Assembly (NCBI GenBank): GCA_016935315.1
Contig: JAFGRD010000160.1
Location: forward strand, 1 to 45,238
Source: Pirellulales bacterium
Lineage (GTDB): Bacteria; Planctomycetota; Planctomycetia; Pirellulales; Thermoguttaceae
Length of the DNA: 45,238 nt
Reading direction: 5' to 3'
Shown here in pieces: positions 7,737 through 16,279 of the stretch (the stretch's first letter is position 1; the number at the start of each line of letters is the position of its first letter). Under the pieces are notes generated by a model that was not told the origin of the DNA, did no database searches, and saw nothing but the letters and a program-made list of their open reading frames with translations. The position numbers and the translations under genes are program-made.

Positions 7737-9347
7737 ATGGCCAAGATCATCATCGACGGACACGAGATCGAGATCCCCGATAGCGAGCGTCTCAACGGGA
7801 TCGAGGCGGCGCGGCGGGTGGGGATCGAGATCCCGCACTACTGCTGGCACCCCGGCCTCTCGGTGGTCGGCAGTTGCCGGATGTGTCTGGTGGAAGTGGG
7901 CACTCGGGATGCGAAGACGGGCAACATTTCGATGATGCCGAAGCTGGCGCCGGCCTGCAACACGATGATGACCGACGGCACCGTCCTGGTGACCAACAGC
8001 GAGAAGGTGCAGCAAGCCCGGGCCATGGTCGAGGAGAATCTGCTGCTGTCGCATCCGATCGACTGCCCGATCTGCGACAAGGCGGGCGAGTGCTCCCTGC
8101 AGGACTACCATTTTCAGTATGGACAAGACGAGCGCCGGGCCGACGTCCGGCCGTTTACCAGCCGGCGCCGCGACCTGGGCGATCGAGTCGCGCTGTTCGT
8201 CGACCGCTGCATCAAGTGCACTCGCTGCGTGCGGTTTGTCCGGGAGGTAGCCGGGACCGCCGAGTTGATGGTCAGCCAGCGCGGCGCCCACGAGGAAATT
8301 GCCGTGATGCCCGACTTCCCGCTGAACAACAATCTCTCGGGCAACGTGGTGGATCTCTGTCCGGTGGGCGCCTTGGGCGACAAGGATTTTCTGTATCGCC
8401 AGCGGGTCTGGTTCATGCGGACGCATCCCGGCGTGTGCACCGGATGTGCCACGGGCTGCTCGATCCGGGTCGAGGAGAACCAGGACCGAATCTACCGCAT
8501 CAAGCCGCGGGAGAACCTCCTGGTGAACAAGTGGTGGATCTGCAACGAGGGCCGCTACGGCTATCCGCACGTCCACAGCGACCGCCGCCTTCTCGGGGCG
8601 CGGCGACGCGATGGCCAGTCGGCCGTCGAACTGGATTGGGCGACCGTGCCCGGCGAGTTGCGCGAGCGGCTCGGCAAGGCCGGCAGACTGGCTGCCGTGC
8701 TCTCGCCCCACCTAACCGTCGAAGAGGCCTACCTGCTGTGCCAGCTCGTTCGGCAGTACGACCCCCGGGCCTTGTTGGTGCTGGGGCCGGTGCCGAAGGT
8801 CGGCGAGGACGAGCGGTTTCCGGGCGGGTTTACGATCTCGGCCGAGAAGTGCCCCAATCGCCTGGGCGTGGAAGCGATCGTGGCTCACCACACCGGCCGA
8901 GTGCCGACCTGGGACGAGTTGATCTCGGAGTTGGGCAGGGGAGAGATTCGCGGCGTTTGGGTCTCCGGCGGATACAAGACCGATTGGATCGCCGAGACGA
9001 AGGCAAAGAAGTTCGAGGACCTGGAGCTGTTGGTCGTGCAGGATCTGTTTCCCTCGCCGCTGTCGCAGCGGGCCACCTACGTGTTGCCCGGCGCGGCGTT
9101 CGCCGAACGCGAAGGCTCCTACGTGAACCGGGCCGACCGCCTTCAGACGGCCGCTTGGGCCATCCGGCCGCCCGGCGGCGTCCGCGTGGAGGGCAGCCTG
9201 TATTGGGAGTTGCTTGGCAGGGAAGGGCTTTACGACGCCCGCACCGTGCTGAGCGAAGTCGCCGGGGAAATCCTCTACTTCCAGGTCGCTGCGAGGGAGA
9301 TCCCGGAGACGGGAATCGATTTGAAAGCAAACATGTTGGCGAGATGA
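7737..9347 (+). CDS. nuoG: NADH-quinone oxidoreductase subunit G (short form)
   Basis: Iron-sulfur wire subunit of the peripheral arm. Visible ligands: [2Fe-2S] N1b C36, C47, C50, C74; N5 H106, C110, C113, C119; N4 C158, C161, C164, C208; and the extra cluster N7 C234, C237, C241, C269. The N1b loop has an insertion of about 7 residues before C74. At 536 residues the protein is much shorter than enterobacterial NuoG (about 900), because the molybdopterin-oxidoreductase-like part after the N7 domain is reduced to about 240 residues. The start codon ATG at 7737 follows the accessory gene by 37 bp. Confidence 0.95.
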   Translation: MAKIIIDGHEIEIPDSERLNGIEAARRVGIEIPHYCWHPGLSVVGSCRMCLVEVGTRDAKTGNISMMPKLAPACNTMMTDGTVLVTNSEKVQQARAMVEENLLLSHPIDCPICDKAGECSLQDYHFQYGQDERRADVRPFTSRRRDLGDRVALFVDRCIKCTRCVRFVREVAGTAELMVSQRGAHEEIAVMPDFPLNNNLSGNVVDLCPVGALGDKDFLYRQRVWFMRTHPGVCTGCATGCSIRVEENQDRIYRIKPRENLLVNKWWICNEGRYGYPHVHSDRRLLGARRRDGQSAVELDWATVPGELRERLGKAGRLAAVLSPHLTVEEAYLLCQLVRQYDPRALLVLGPVPKVGEDERFPGGFTISAEKCPNRLGVEAIVAHHTGRVPTWDELISELGRGEIRGVWVSGGYKTDWIAETKAKKFEDLELLVVQDLFPSPLSQRATYVLPGAAFAEREGSYVNRADRLQTAAWAIRPPGGVRVEGSLYWELLGREGLYDARTVLSEVAGEILYFQVAAREIPETGIDLKANMLAR

Positions 9348-9363
9348 GGGACTGAACCCACCG

Positions 9364-10659
9364 ATGCTCCTGTTACCGATCACCATTGAAGCCCTGATCA
9401 AAATCGGCTTGCTGATTGCCTGCCTGATGGGCGGCACGTCGTACCTGGTGCTGGTCGAGCGCTGGATTGCGGCCTGGATCCAGGACCGTCGGGGCCCGTG
9501 CCGGGCGGGTATCCCGCTGACGAAGATCCGCCTGTGGGGTCTGGGACAGCCGATCGCCGACGGCGTGAAATTCATCTTCAAGGAGGAGTTCACGCCCGCC
9601 CACGTCGACAAGTTCCTGTACTTCCTGGCCCCGGTGATCATTCTGACCGCCGCCCTGTCGGTCTTCGCCGTGATTCCCTTCGGCAGCGTGCTGCCCTTCG
9701 ATTTCGCGGGCGTCTACGACGCCGTGGCGCAATGGGCGGGGGCCGAGCCGCTGCCGGAGTACGCGCCCCAGCCGACCCGCCTGGTGGCGGCCCCCGGCCT
9801 GGACGTCGGCATGATCTATGTCTTCGCGGTCGGCAGCATCGCGGTTTACGGCGCGATCCTGGGGGGCTGGTCGAGCAACAACAAGTACAGCTTCTTCGGC
9901 GGGCTTCGCAGCAGTGCCCAGTTGATCTCCTACGAGTTGCCCTTGGGATTGGGCATCCTGGGCGTGGTGCTGCTTTCCGGGTCGCTGCGGCTGGACGTCA
10001 TCATCGGCCAGCAGGCCGGCAGCGGCGTCTGGAACGTGCTCCTCCAGCCGCTGGGGTTCCTGGTCTTCTTCGTGGCCGCGTTCGCCGAATCGGGGCGGTT
10101 GCCGTTCGACCTGGTCGAGGCCGAGCAAGAGTTGGTCGCCGGCTATCACACGGAATACTCCGGCATGAAGCTGATGATGTACTTGGTCGCCGAATTCCTG
10201 CACATGATCGCGGCGGCCTTTTTGATGGTGATCCTGTTTTTCGGCGGGTGGCACCTTTGGGGCCTGACCGGCAGCGGCGAGGAGGTGACCTGGCTGGAGG
10301 CGATCCTGCGGATCGTGGTCCTGCTGGGGAAGATCATGGGCGTGATCCTCTTCTTCATGATTGCCCGGTGGAGCTGGCCCCGCTTCCGCTTCGACCAGTT
10401 GATGTCGCTGGCCTGGAAGGTGATGTTGCCGCTGGGACTGGTCAACGTGGTGGCCGTGGCGGCGTGGGTCGAGTACGGCGACCGGTTGGCCGGCTGGGTG
10501 GGCGTGCCCGAGACGGCGGCTATGGCCGTCTGCGGCTGGATCCTGTTGATCGCCTGCTGGCTGGTGGTCACCGTGAGCATTCCGAGCACCTACGACAATC
10601 GTCCCCTGCGTGTCCCGGCGACCCGCGGCGGCCAACGCGAGGGGGCCCCGACGCCATGA
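9364..10659 (+). CDS. nuoH: NADH-quinone oxidoreductase subunit H
   Basis: Membrane subunit at the junction of the two arms that completes the quinone chamber. The 431-residue product has the hallmark segments VLVERWIAAWIQDRRGP, GLGQPIADGVKFIFKEE and FAESGRLPFDLVEAEQELV. It is longer than the usual 330-350 residues because of an extra loop (about 115-145, AGAEPLPEYAPQPT region) and a polar C-terminal tail. The stop overlaps the nuoI start (ATGA), implying coupled translation. Confidence 0.95.
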   Translation: MLLLPITIEALIKIGLLIACLMGGTSYLVLVERWIAAWIQDRRGPCRAGIPLTKIRLWGLGQPIADGVKFIFKEEFTPAHVDKFLYFLAPVIILTAALSVFAVIPFGSVLPFDFAGVYDAVAQWAGAEPLPEYAPQPTRLVAAPGLDVGMIYVFAVGSIAVYGAILGGWSSNNKYSFFGGLRSSAQLISYELPLGLGILGVVLLSGSLRLDVIIGQQAGSGVWNVLLQPLGFLVFFVAAFAESGRLPFDLVEAEQELVAGYHTEYSGMKLMMYLVAEFLHMIAAAFLMVILFFGGWHLWGLTGSGEEVTWLEAILRIVVLLGKIMGVILFFMIARWSWPRFRFDQLMSLAWKVMLPLGLVNVVAVAAWVEYGDRLAGWVGVPETAAMAVCGWILLIACWLVVTVSIPSTYDNRPLRVPATRGGQREGAPTP

Positions 10660-11207
10660 AACCGGACGATGCGAGAATTCGCTGGATCGAGGAGCCCAAG
10701 CTGGGTGCGACGGGCAAGATGTATCTTCCCCTGTTTTTCCAGGGGATCGTCACGACGATTCGGCACCTGCTGGGCCCCAAGCTGACGGTCTACTCACCCG
10801 AACAGCGCCACGAGATCCCCGATCCGCTGATCTACCGCGGCGTGCACCGCCTGAACCGCGACGAGCAGGGCCGGGTGAAATGTGTCGCCTGCTTCCTGTG
10901 TGCCACGGCCTGTCCCGCCCACTGCATCGACATCATCGGGGCCGAGAGCCCCTGGCCCGACCGCGAGAAGTATCCCGAGTCCTTCACAATCGACGAGCTA
11001 AGGTGTATTTTCTGTGGCATGTGTGAAGAGGCCTGCCCGGTCAACGCGATCGAGCTGACCAGCCTGTACGACCTGTCGGGCAAGAGCCGCGAAGAAATGG
11101 TCTTCGACAAGGAGAAGCTGCTGAGCGTGTACGACCGGACGAAGGACGCCGAGCCGATGGCGAAGGCCGCCGCGCCCCTGCCACCCCAATCGGGAGAGAC
11201 ACCGTGA
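10656..11207 (+). CDS. nuoI: NADH-quinone oxidoreductase subunit I
   Basis: TYKY-type 8Fe ferredoxin subunit carrying clusters N6a and N6b. The 183-residue product has two 4Fe-4S motifs: C76, C79, C82, C86 (CVACFLCATACP) and C117, C120, C123, C127 (CIFCGMCEEACP). The ATG at 10656 sits in an ATGA overlap with nuoH, and its own TGA overlaps the GTG of nuoJ. A short Pro/Ala C-terminal extension follows the core. Confidence 0.96.
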   Translation: MKPDDARIRWIEEPKLGATGKMYLPLFFQGIVTTIRHLLGPKLTVYSPEQRHEIPDPLIYRGVHRLNRDEQGRVKCVACFLCATACPAHCIDIIGAESPWPDREKYPESFTIDELRCIFCGMCEEACPVNAIELTSLYDLSGKSREEMVFDKEKLLSVYDRTKDAEPMAKAAAPLPPQSGETP

Positions 11208-11938
11208 GCGACTCGCAGTTGACCTTCACGCTGGCCACGCTGTTGGGGGCGGTCGGCGTCTGGCTGCTGTTGCCGCGCGGCACCGCCCGCGGTTGGGCCG
11301 CCGGCGCCGTGCTGGTGGCGATCGCCCTGGGGTTGGGGGCCTCCCGGATGCTGCGGCTGGAGGATTGGGTGGCCGACGGTGTGTTCTTCATCCTTGCCGG
11401 CGTGACCGTCGTGGCCGCCGTGGCGACGATCTCTTTCCGAGACCCCGTGTTGTGCGCGATCTGGTTCGGTCTTTCGCTGTTGGGCACCGCGGGGCTGTTC
11501 CTGTTCGCCGGCGCCCAGTTTCTGGCGGTGGCCACGGTGGTGGTCTATGCCGGGGCAATCCTGGTCACGTTCCTGTTCGTGCTGATGCTGGCCCGGCCCA
11601 AGGGCAGGGCCACCTGGAACCGTTCGAGCTGGGAGCCGGTGGTGTCGGCGGCCACGGGCATCGTGATGGTGGGCGTACTGTCGATGACGATCTCCGACGT
11701 GCTGGCGTTGCGGGGTGAGACAGGTCGGCCGATTGTCGAGGCGGCCGAGACGGCCGGCGATCGGGCCGAGGGCGTGTTGGCCGACCAACACGTCGCGCTG
11801 GTTGGGGCGGAGCTGTTCGGCCGAAACCTGGTTGCCGTGGAGGTGGCCGGCACGTTGCTCCTGGCCGCCCTGGTCGGCGCGGCCGTGATCGTGGCCCGGC
11901 CCCGGTCCGAGGCCCAAGAGCCCCCTGCGGCCGATTGA
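11204..11938 (+). CDS. nuoJ: NADH-quinone oxidoreductase subunit J
   Basis: Hydrophobic membrane-arm subunit, five predicted helices, 244 residues. Family features are the FRDPVLCAIWFGLSLLGTAGLF segment and the VVVYAGAILVTFLFVLML helix that contains the pi-bulge region involved in coupling. The start is GTG at 11204 in a GTGA overlap with the nuoI stop. The loop between helices 4 and 5 (about residues 165-215) is long and polar. Confidence 0.92.
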   Translation: MSDSQLTFTLATLLGAVGVWLLLPRGTARGWAAGAVLVAIALGLGASRMLRLEDWVADGVFFILAGVTVVAAVATISFRDPVLCAIWFGLSLLGTAGLFLFAGAQFLAVATVVVYAGAILVTFLFVLMLARPKGRATWNRSSWEPVVSAATGIVMVGVLSMTISDVLALRGETGRPIVEAAETAGDRAEGVLADQHVALVGAELFGRNLVAVEVAGTLLLAALVGAAVIVARPRSEAQEPPAAD

Positions 11939-11952
11939 GAGAAGAATCGAAC

Positions 11953-12396
11953 ATGGACCCTGAAATCGCACTGTTGCACAACTACCTGATCGTCGGCGCC
12001 GTGCTGTTCGGCATCGGCATGATCGGGTTCTTCTCCCGGCGGAACATGATCGTGATGTTCCTCTGCGCGGAGATGATGCTGCAGGGCGTGTCGCTGAGCC
12101 TGGTGGCCTTCGGCCGATTCCACAACGATTTCGGCGGCCAGATGCTGGTGATCTTCATCATCGCCGTGGCCGCGTGCGAGGCCGCCATCGCCTTGGCGGT
12201 CGTGCTGATGCTGTACCGGCGCGCCGGCAAGCTGGACGTGATCGTCTGGCAGGCCTTGCGCGAAGACAACCAGCCGGCCTTTGAAGAGGAAGCGCTTCCC
12301 GAGGAGCCGCCCGCGGAGCCCTGGCCCAGCCTGAGCCGCGCCGGACTGAGCCCCGAGATTCTGCCCGAAGAAACCGATTTCCGCAGTCGCCTTTGA
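11953..12396 (+). CDS. nuoK: NADH-quinone oxidoreductase subunit K with C-terminal tail
   Basis: The core (residues 1-100) is a normal three-helix NuoK: NYLIVGAVLFGIGMIGFFSRRN, then MFLCAEMMLQGVSLSLVAF with the conserved membrane Glu, and VIFIIAVAACEAAIALAVVLML with the second conserved Glu. Beyond the usual ~100 residues is an acidic, Pro-rich tail of about 45 residues (FEEEALPEEPPAEPWPSL and following). The ATG at 11953 is preferred to a TTG at 11935 because it directly precedes the family N-terminus and has a spacing of 14 bp from the nuoJ stop. Confidence 0.93.
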   Translation: MDPEIALLHNYLIVGAVLFGIGMIGFFSRRNMIVMFLCAEMMLQGVSLSLVAFGRFHNDFGGQMLVIFIIAVAACEAAIALAVVLMLYRRAGKLDVIVWQALREDNQPAFEEEALPEEPPAEPWPSLSRAGLSPEILPEETDFRSRL

Positions 12397-12475
12397 CAGC
12401 CCATTGGCTGGTCCAACTTGACTTTTTTCACGGGCTGCCAAGCCCCTATTGCCCACGGGCCGTATCGCCGCACCC

Positions 12476-14653
12476 ATGGATACCATCAAGACACTGCTGA
12501 TCCTCATTCCGGCGTTGCCGCTGGCCGCCACGTTGCTGACGGCCGTGCTGGGCAAGCGGGTGTTGCGCCGGCAGAGCCATTGGCCGACGGTGCTGGCCAT
12601 CGGCCTCTCCTGCGCGGCCAGCCTGGTGCTGGTCTTCCAGGTCCAGCAGGGAATCCACAAGGCGGAAAGCGAAGGCCCGTCGCCGCAGGTCGGCTACGAG
12701 AAGGTCGTCACGCTCTGGACCTGGGCCGGCGTCGACGGGGCCTACGCCTACTCGACAAGCGAGCCGGCCCGCGGCTTTCGGATCGACGTCACCCTGCGGG
12801 CCGATCCGCTGACGGCCGTGATGCTGGCCATGGTGACTCTCGTGTCGCTGCTGGTGGCCGTCTACTCGATCGGCTATATGCACGACGACCCGGGCTACTG
12901 GCGGTTCTTCTCGTACATCCCGCTGTTCGTCTTCTCAATGACCATGCTGGTCTCGGTCAGCAACTTCGTGTTGCTGTACGTCTTCTGGGAGGCAGTCGGC
13001 CTGTGCAGCTACCTGCTGATCGGCTTCTGGTTCCAGAAACCCGCGGCGGCCGCGGCGGGCAAGAAGGCGTTCCTGGTTAACCGCATCGGCGACTTCGGCT
13101 TCGCCCTGGGGCTGTTCCTGCTCTGGACCACCTACGGCACGCTCGATTTTCACGACGTGAAGCTGGCGGCGGGCGGCGAAGGCACTGCGGCGACCGTCGT
13201 GCACCATGAGACGGAAATCGTCGAGGACGCCGACCAGCCGGGCCTGGTGCGCGCGGGCGTGCTTGGGCAAACCATGCTCAGGGATCGCGCGCTCTACGTA
13301 ACCGGCGGCGTGGCCACGGCCATTTGCCTGCTGTTGATGCTGGGCGCCTGCGGCAAGAGCGCGCAGTTCCCGCTGCACGTCTGGTTGCCCGACGCCATGG
13401 AAGGCCCCACCCCGGTCAGCGCCCTGATCCACGCCGCCACCATGGTCACCGCCGGCGTCTACATGGTCACCCGCTGCCTGCCGCTGTTCCTGGCCTCCGA
13501 GGTCGCCTTGCAGGTGGTGGCGGCGATCGGCGGATTCACGGCGCTGCTGGCGGCCCTGACCGCCCTGACGCAGACCGACCTGAAGCGGATCCTGGCCTAC
13601 TCGACGATCAGCCAGCTCGGCTACATGTTCCTGGGGCTGGGAGCCGTCACTCTGCTGAGCGCCGCGGGAGCGGTCGCCGGGATGTTCCATCTGTTCACCC
13701 ACGCGTTCTTCAAGGCCCTGTTGTTCCTCGGCGCCGGCAGCGTGATGCACGCCATGGGCGGCGTGATCGACGTCCGGCGTTTCGGCGGGTTGCGGCGGCT
13801 GATGCCCACCACACACTGGACCTTCCTGTTTGGGTGCCTGGCGCTGGCCGGGATCGTCCCCTTTGCCGGCTTCTGGAGCAAAGACCTGATCCTGGCGGCG
13901 GTCGGCGAGCAGGCCTACAGCCACGCGCTCGATCCGCAGACGCAACGGCTCTACTACCTCTTGTACATCGCGGGTCTGCTGACGGCCTTCCTGACGGCCT
14001 TCTACACGTTTCGGGCGTTCTTCCTGACGTTCTACGGCGAGGAGCGGATTCCGCGAGAGGCCGGCCACCATGCCCACGAGTCGCCCCGGTCGATGACCGT
14101 GCCGTTGGCGATCCTGGCCGTTTGCGCGCTGGTGGTGGGGGCCTATTTCGAGTTGACCCACGGCTTTGCCCACTTCCTGGAACAGGCCCCGCCGCTGGCG
14201 ATGATCGCCGCCGAGCAGGCAACCGCCGAGGCGGGCGCGGGACTCGGCCAGTCGGCCCACCAGGCCTTGTCGCACTGGTGGGTCGCGGTGATCAGCAGCC
14301 TGATTGCTGCCGCCGGCATCGCGCTGGCCGCGCTGCTGTATCTGGGCCATCCACAGCGCGTCGAGAGGCTCACACGCACCCTGGACGCCGGCGGGCTGTA
14401 TCGCCTCTCGCGCGGCAAGTTCTTCTTCGACGAAATCTACGACCTGTTCGTGGTTCGGCCGCTGCAGGCGGTCGCTTCGCTGAGCTTCCTGTTCGATCGG
14501 ACGGTGATCGATCGGCTGGTGGACGGCTGTGGGCTGATGCCGAAGCGGATCGGGGCCGCGCTGCGCCCCCTGCAAAACGGAATGATCCAGTTCTACGCCC
14601 TGGCAATGGTCCTGGGGCTGCTGGTGTTGCTGGGCACGTTGTTAACCATGTAG
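12476..14653 (+). CDS. nuoL: NADH-quinone oxidoreductase subunit L (antiporter-like)
   Basis: Distal proton-pumping subunit of the membrane arm, 725 residues. Core landmarks are WEAVGLCSYLLIGFW, GKSAQFPLHVWLPDAMEGPT with the channel Lys, SALIHAATMVTAGVYM, and TQTDLKRILAYSTISQLGYM. An extra polar loop lies at about 228-270 (AAGGEGTAATVVHHETEIVE and following). The C-terminal lateral helix region is retained (GGLYRLSRGKFFFDEIYD). The ATG at 12476 is used, and the 79-bp gap after nuoK is the second longest in the operon apart from the accessory gene. Confidence 0.95.
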   Translation: MDTIKTLLILIPALPLAATLLTAVLGKRVLRRQSHWPTVLAIGLSCAASLVLVFQVQQGIHKAESEGPSPQVGYEKVVTLWTWAGVDGAYAYSTSEPARGFRIDVTLRADPLTAVMLAMVTLVSLLVAVYSIGYMHDDPGYWRFFSYIPLFVFSMTMLVSVSNFVLLYVFWEAVGLCSYLLIGFWFQKPAAAAAGKKAFLVNRIGDFGFALGLFLLWTTYGTLDFHDVKLAAGGEGTAATVVHHETEIVEDADQPGLVRAGVLGQTMLRDRALYVTGGVATAICLLLMLGACGKSAQFPLHVWLPDAMEGPTPVSALIHAATMVTAGVYMVTRCLPLFLASEVALQVVAAIGGFTALLAALTALTQTDLKRILAYSTISQLGYMFLGLGAVTLLSAAGAVAGMFHLFTHAFFKALLFLGAGSVMHAMGGVIDVRRFGGLRRLMPTTHWTFLFGCLALAGIVPFAGFWSKDLILAAVGEQAYSHALDPQTQRLYYLLYIAGLLTAFLTAFYTFRAFFLTFYGEERIPREAGHHAHESPRSMTVPLAILAVCALVVGAYFELTHGFAHFLEQAPPLAMIAAEQATAEAGAGLGQSAHQALSHWWVAVISSLIAAAGIALAALLYLGHPQRVERLTRTLDAGGLYRLSRGKFFFDEIYDLFVVRPLQAVASLSFLFDRTVIDRLVDGCGLMPKRIGAALRPLQNGMIQFYALAMVLGLLVLLGTLLTM

Positions 14654-14668
14654 GATCGAGTGGAACCG

Positions 14669-16279
14669 ATGGAAGCTCTGCTGTTGGCAGCCGTGTTCTT
14701 GCCCCTGGTCGGGGCGCTGGTGCTGGGAGGAGACCGTGCGGCGGCGCGGCGTTCCGCCCTGGCCACCGTGCTGCTGACGCTGGCCGCCGCGGCCGTGTTG
14801 GTGTTCAGCTATCCGGCCGGCCACGACGCCTTCGCGGCCACGGAATACTCCTGGCTGGGCGGGATCGACTCGCCAATCGACGTCCGGTTCAGCATCGCCC
14901 TGGACGGCCTGAGCGTGTGGCTGTTCGGACTGACCGCGCTGTTGATGGTCACCGCCGTGCTGGTCAGTTGGGAGGCCATCGAGCAGCAGGCCACGATGTT
15001 TTACCGGCTGCTGCTGGTGCTGGAGACCGGGATGCTGGGCGTGTTCGTCGCCCGCGATATCATCCTCTTCTATGTGTTCTTCGAATTCACGCTGATCCCC
15101 CTGTTTTTTCTGATCGGCATCTGGGGAAGCGAGCAGCGCCGTTACGCGGCGATCAAGTTCTTCCTGTTCACGCTGGCCGGCAGCGTGCTGACGCTGCTGG
15201 GTCTGTTGGCGATCGTGTTGTGGGACTACTACAACCCCAGCGGCACCGACACGACCGTGTGGCGGCTGACCTTTTCCATTCCCGAGCTGACCGAGAATCT
15301 GGCCGCTGAGCACATGGACGGGACGCTGCAGCTTGTCATCTTCCTGGCGCTGTTTGCCGGCTTCGCGATCAAGGTGCCGCTGTTCCCGCTGCATACCTGG
15401 CTGCCGCTGGCCCATACCGAGGCGCCCACGGCCGGCAGCGTGATCCTGGCCGGGGTGCTGCTGAAAATCGGCACCTACGGCTTTGCCCGGTTCAGCCTGC
15501 CGATGTTGCCCGAGGCCACCGTGGCCTGCATGCCCTGGCTGCTCTGGCTCTCGGTGGCCGGTGTGATCTACGGCGCGCTGGTGGCGCTGGCGCAGGGCGA
15601 CATCAAACGGCTGATCGCCTACTCCAGCGTCAGCCACCTGGGATTCTGCATGCTGGGCATCTTCGCCCTCAACCCGCTGGGAATCCAGGGCGGCACGCTG
15701 CAGATGATCAACCACGGACTGTCTACCGGGGCTCTGTTCGCCCTGGTCGGCATGCTCTACGAACGCTACCACACCCGACAGATCGCCGATCTGGGCGGGC
15801 TGGCCAGGCAGTTGCCCGTGCTGGCCTTCTTCATGCTGGTCATGACGCTTTCGAGCATCGGACTGCCGGGCCTGAACGGGTTTGCCGGCGAGTTCCTGCT
15901 GCTGTTGGGCCTGTTCCAGCGGGCTTGGGCCGAGGCCACCGCCGCCGACGCCGTGCAATACGTTGCGATCGCCGTGCTGGCCGTCTCCGGTGTCGTGTTG
16001 GGGGCCTGGTACATGCTCTCCCTGGTCCAACGGGTCTTCTTCGGGCCGGTTCGCGAGCCGCGACACAACCCCGCCGAGGCGCCGGTCCGCGATCTGTGCT
16101 TCCGCGAGGTGATGGCCTTGGCCCCGCTGACGGTGTTCGTCGTGTGGATCGGCATTCAGCCGCGGTTCTTCCTCGACCGCATGGAGCCCACGCTGAACAA
16201 GCTGACGGCCAACGTGCGACAACGGGCCGACGAGAAGACTGTCCAGTCCGCCGAAAGGAAACTGACGCGTGTCCGCTGA
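14669..16279 (+). CDS. nuoM: NADH-quinone oxidoreductase subunit M (antiporter-like)
   Basis: Second proton-pumping antiporter-like subunit, 536 residues. It carries FFEFTLIPLFFLIGIWG with the functional Glu, FAIKVPLFPLHTWLPLAHTE with the Lys of the channel, and LAQGDIKRLIAYSSVSHLGF. The ATG at 14669 is preferred over an in-frame GTG three codons earlier. It begins 15 bp after nuoL and ends inside nuoN. Confidence 0.96.
   Translation: MEALLLAAVFLPLVGALVLGGDRAAARRSALATVLLTLAAAAVLVFSYPAGHDAFAATEYSWLGGIDSPIDVRFSIALDGLSVWLFGLTALLMVTAVLVSWEAIEQQATMFYRLLLVLETGMLGVFVARDIILFYVFFEFTLIPLFFLIGIWGSEQRRYAAIKFFLFTLAGSVLTLLGLLAIVLWDYYNPSGTDTTVWRLTFSIPELTENLAAEHMDGTLQLVIFLALFAGFAIKVPLFPLHTWLPLAHTEAPTAGSVILAGVLLKIGTYGFARFSLPMLPEATVACMPWLLWLSVAGVIYGALVALAQGDIKRLIAYSSVSHLGFCMLGIFALNPLGIQGGTLQMINHGLSTGALFALVGMLYERYHTRQIADLGGLARQLPVLAFFMLVMTLSSIGLPGLNGFAGEFLLLLGLFQRAWAEATAADAVQYVAIAVLAVSGVVLGAWYMLSLVQRVFFGPVREPRHNPAEAPVRDLCFREVMALAPLTVFVVWIGIQPRFFLDRMEPTLNKLTANVRQRADEKTVQSAERKLTRVR

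Noticed and set aside
12397-12475. Terminator between nuoK and nuoL
   Set aside because: CAGCC-CATT-GGCTG is a short stem and the T run comes too late; nuoL continues the operon.
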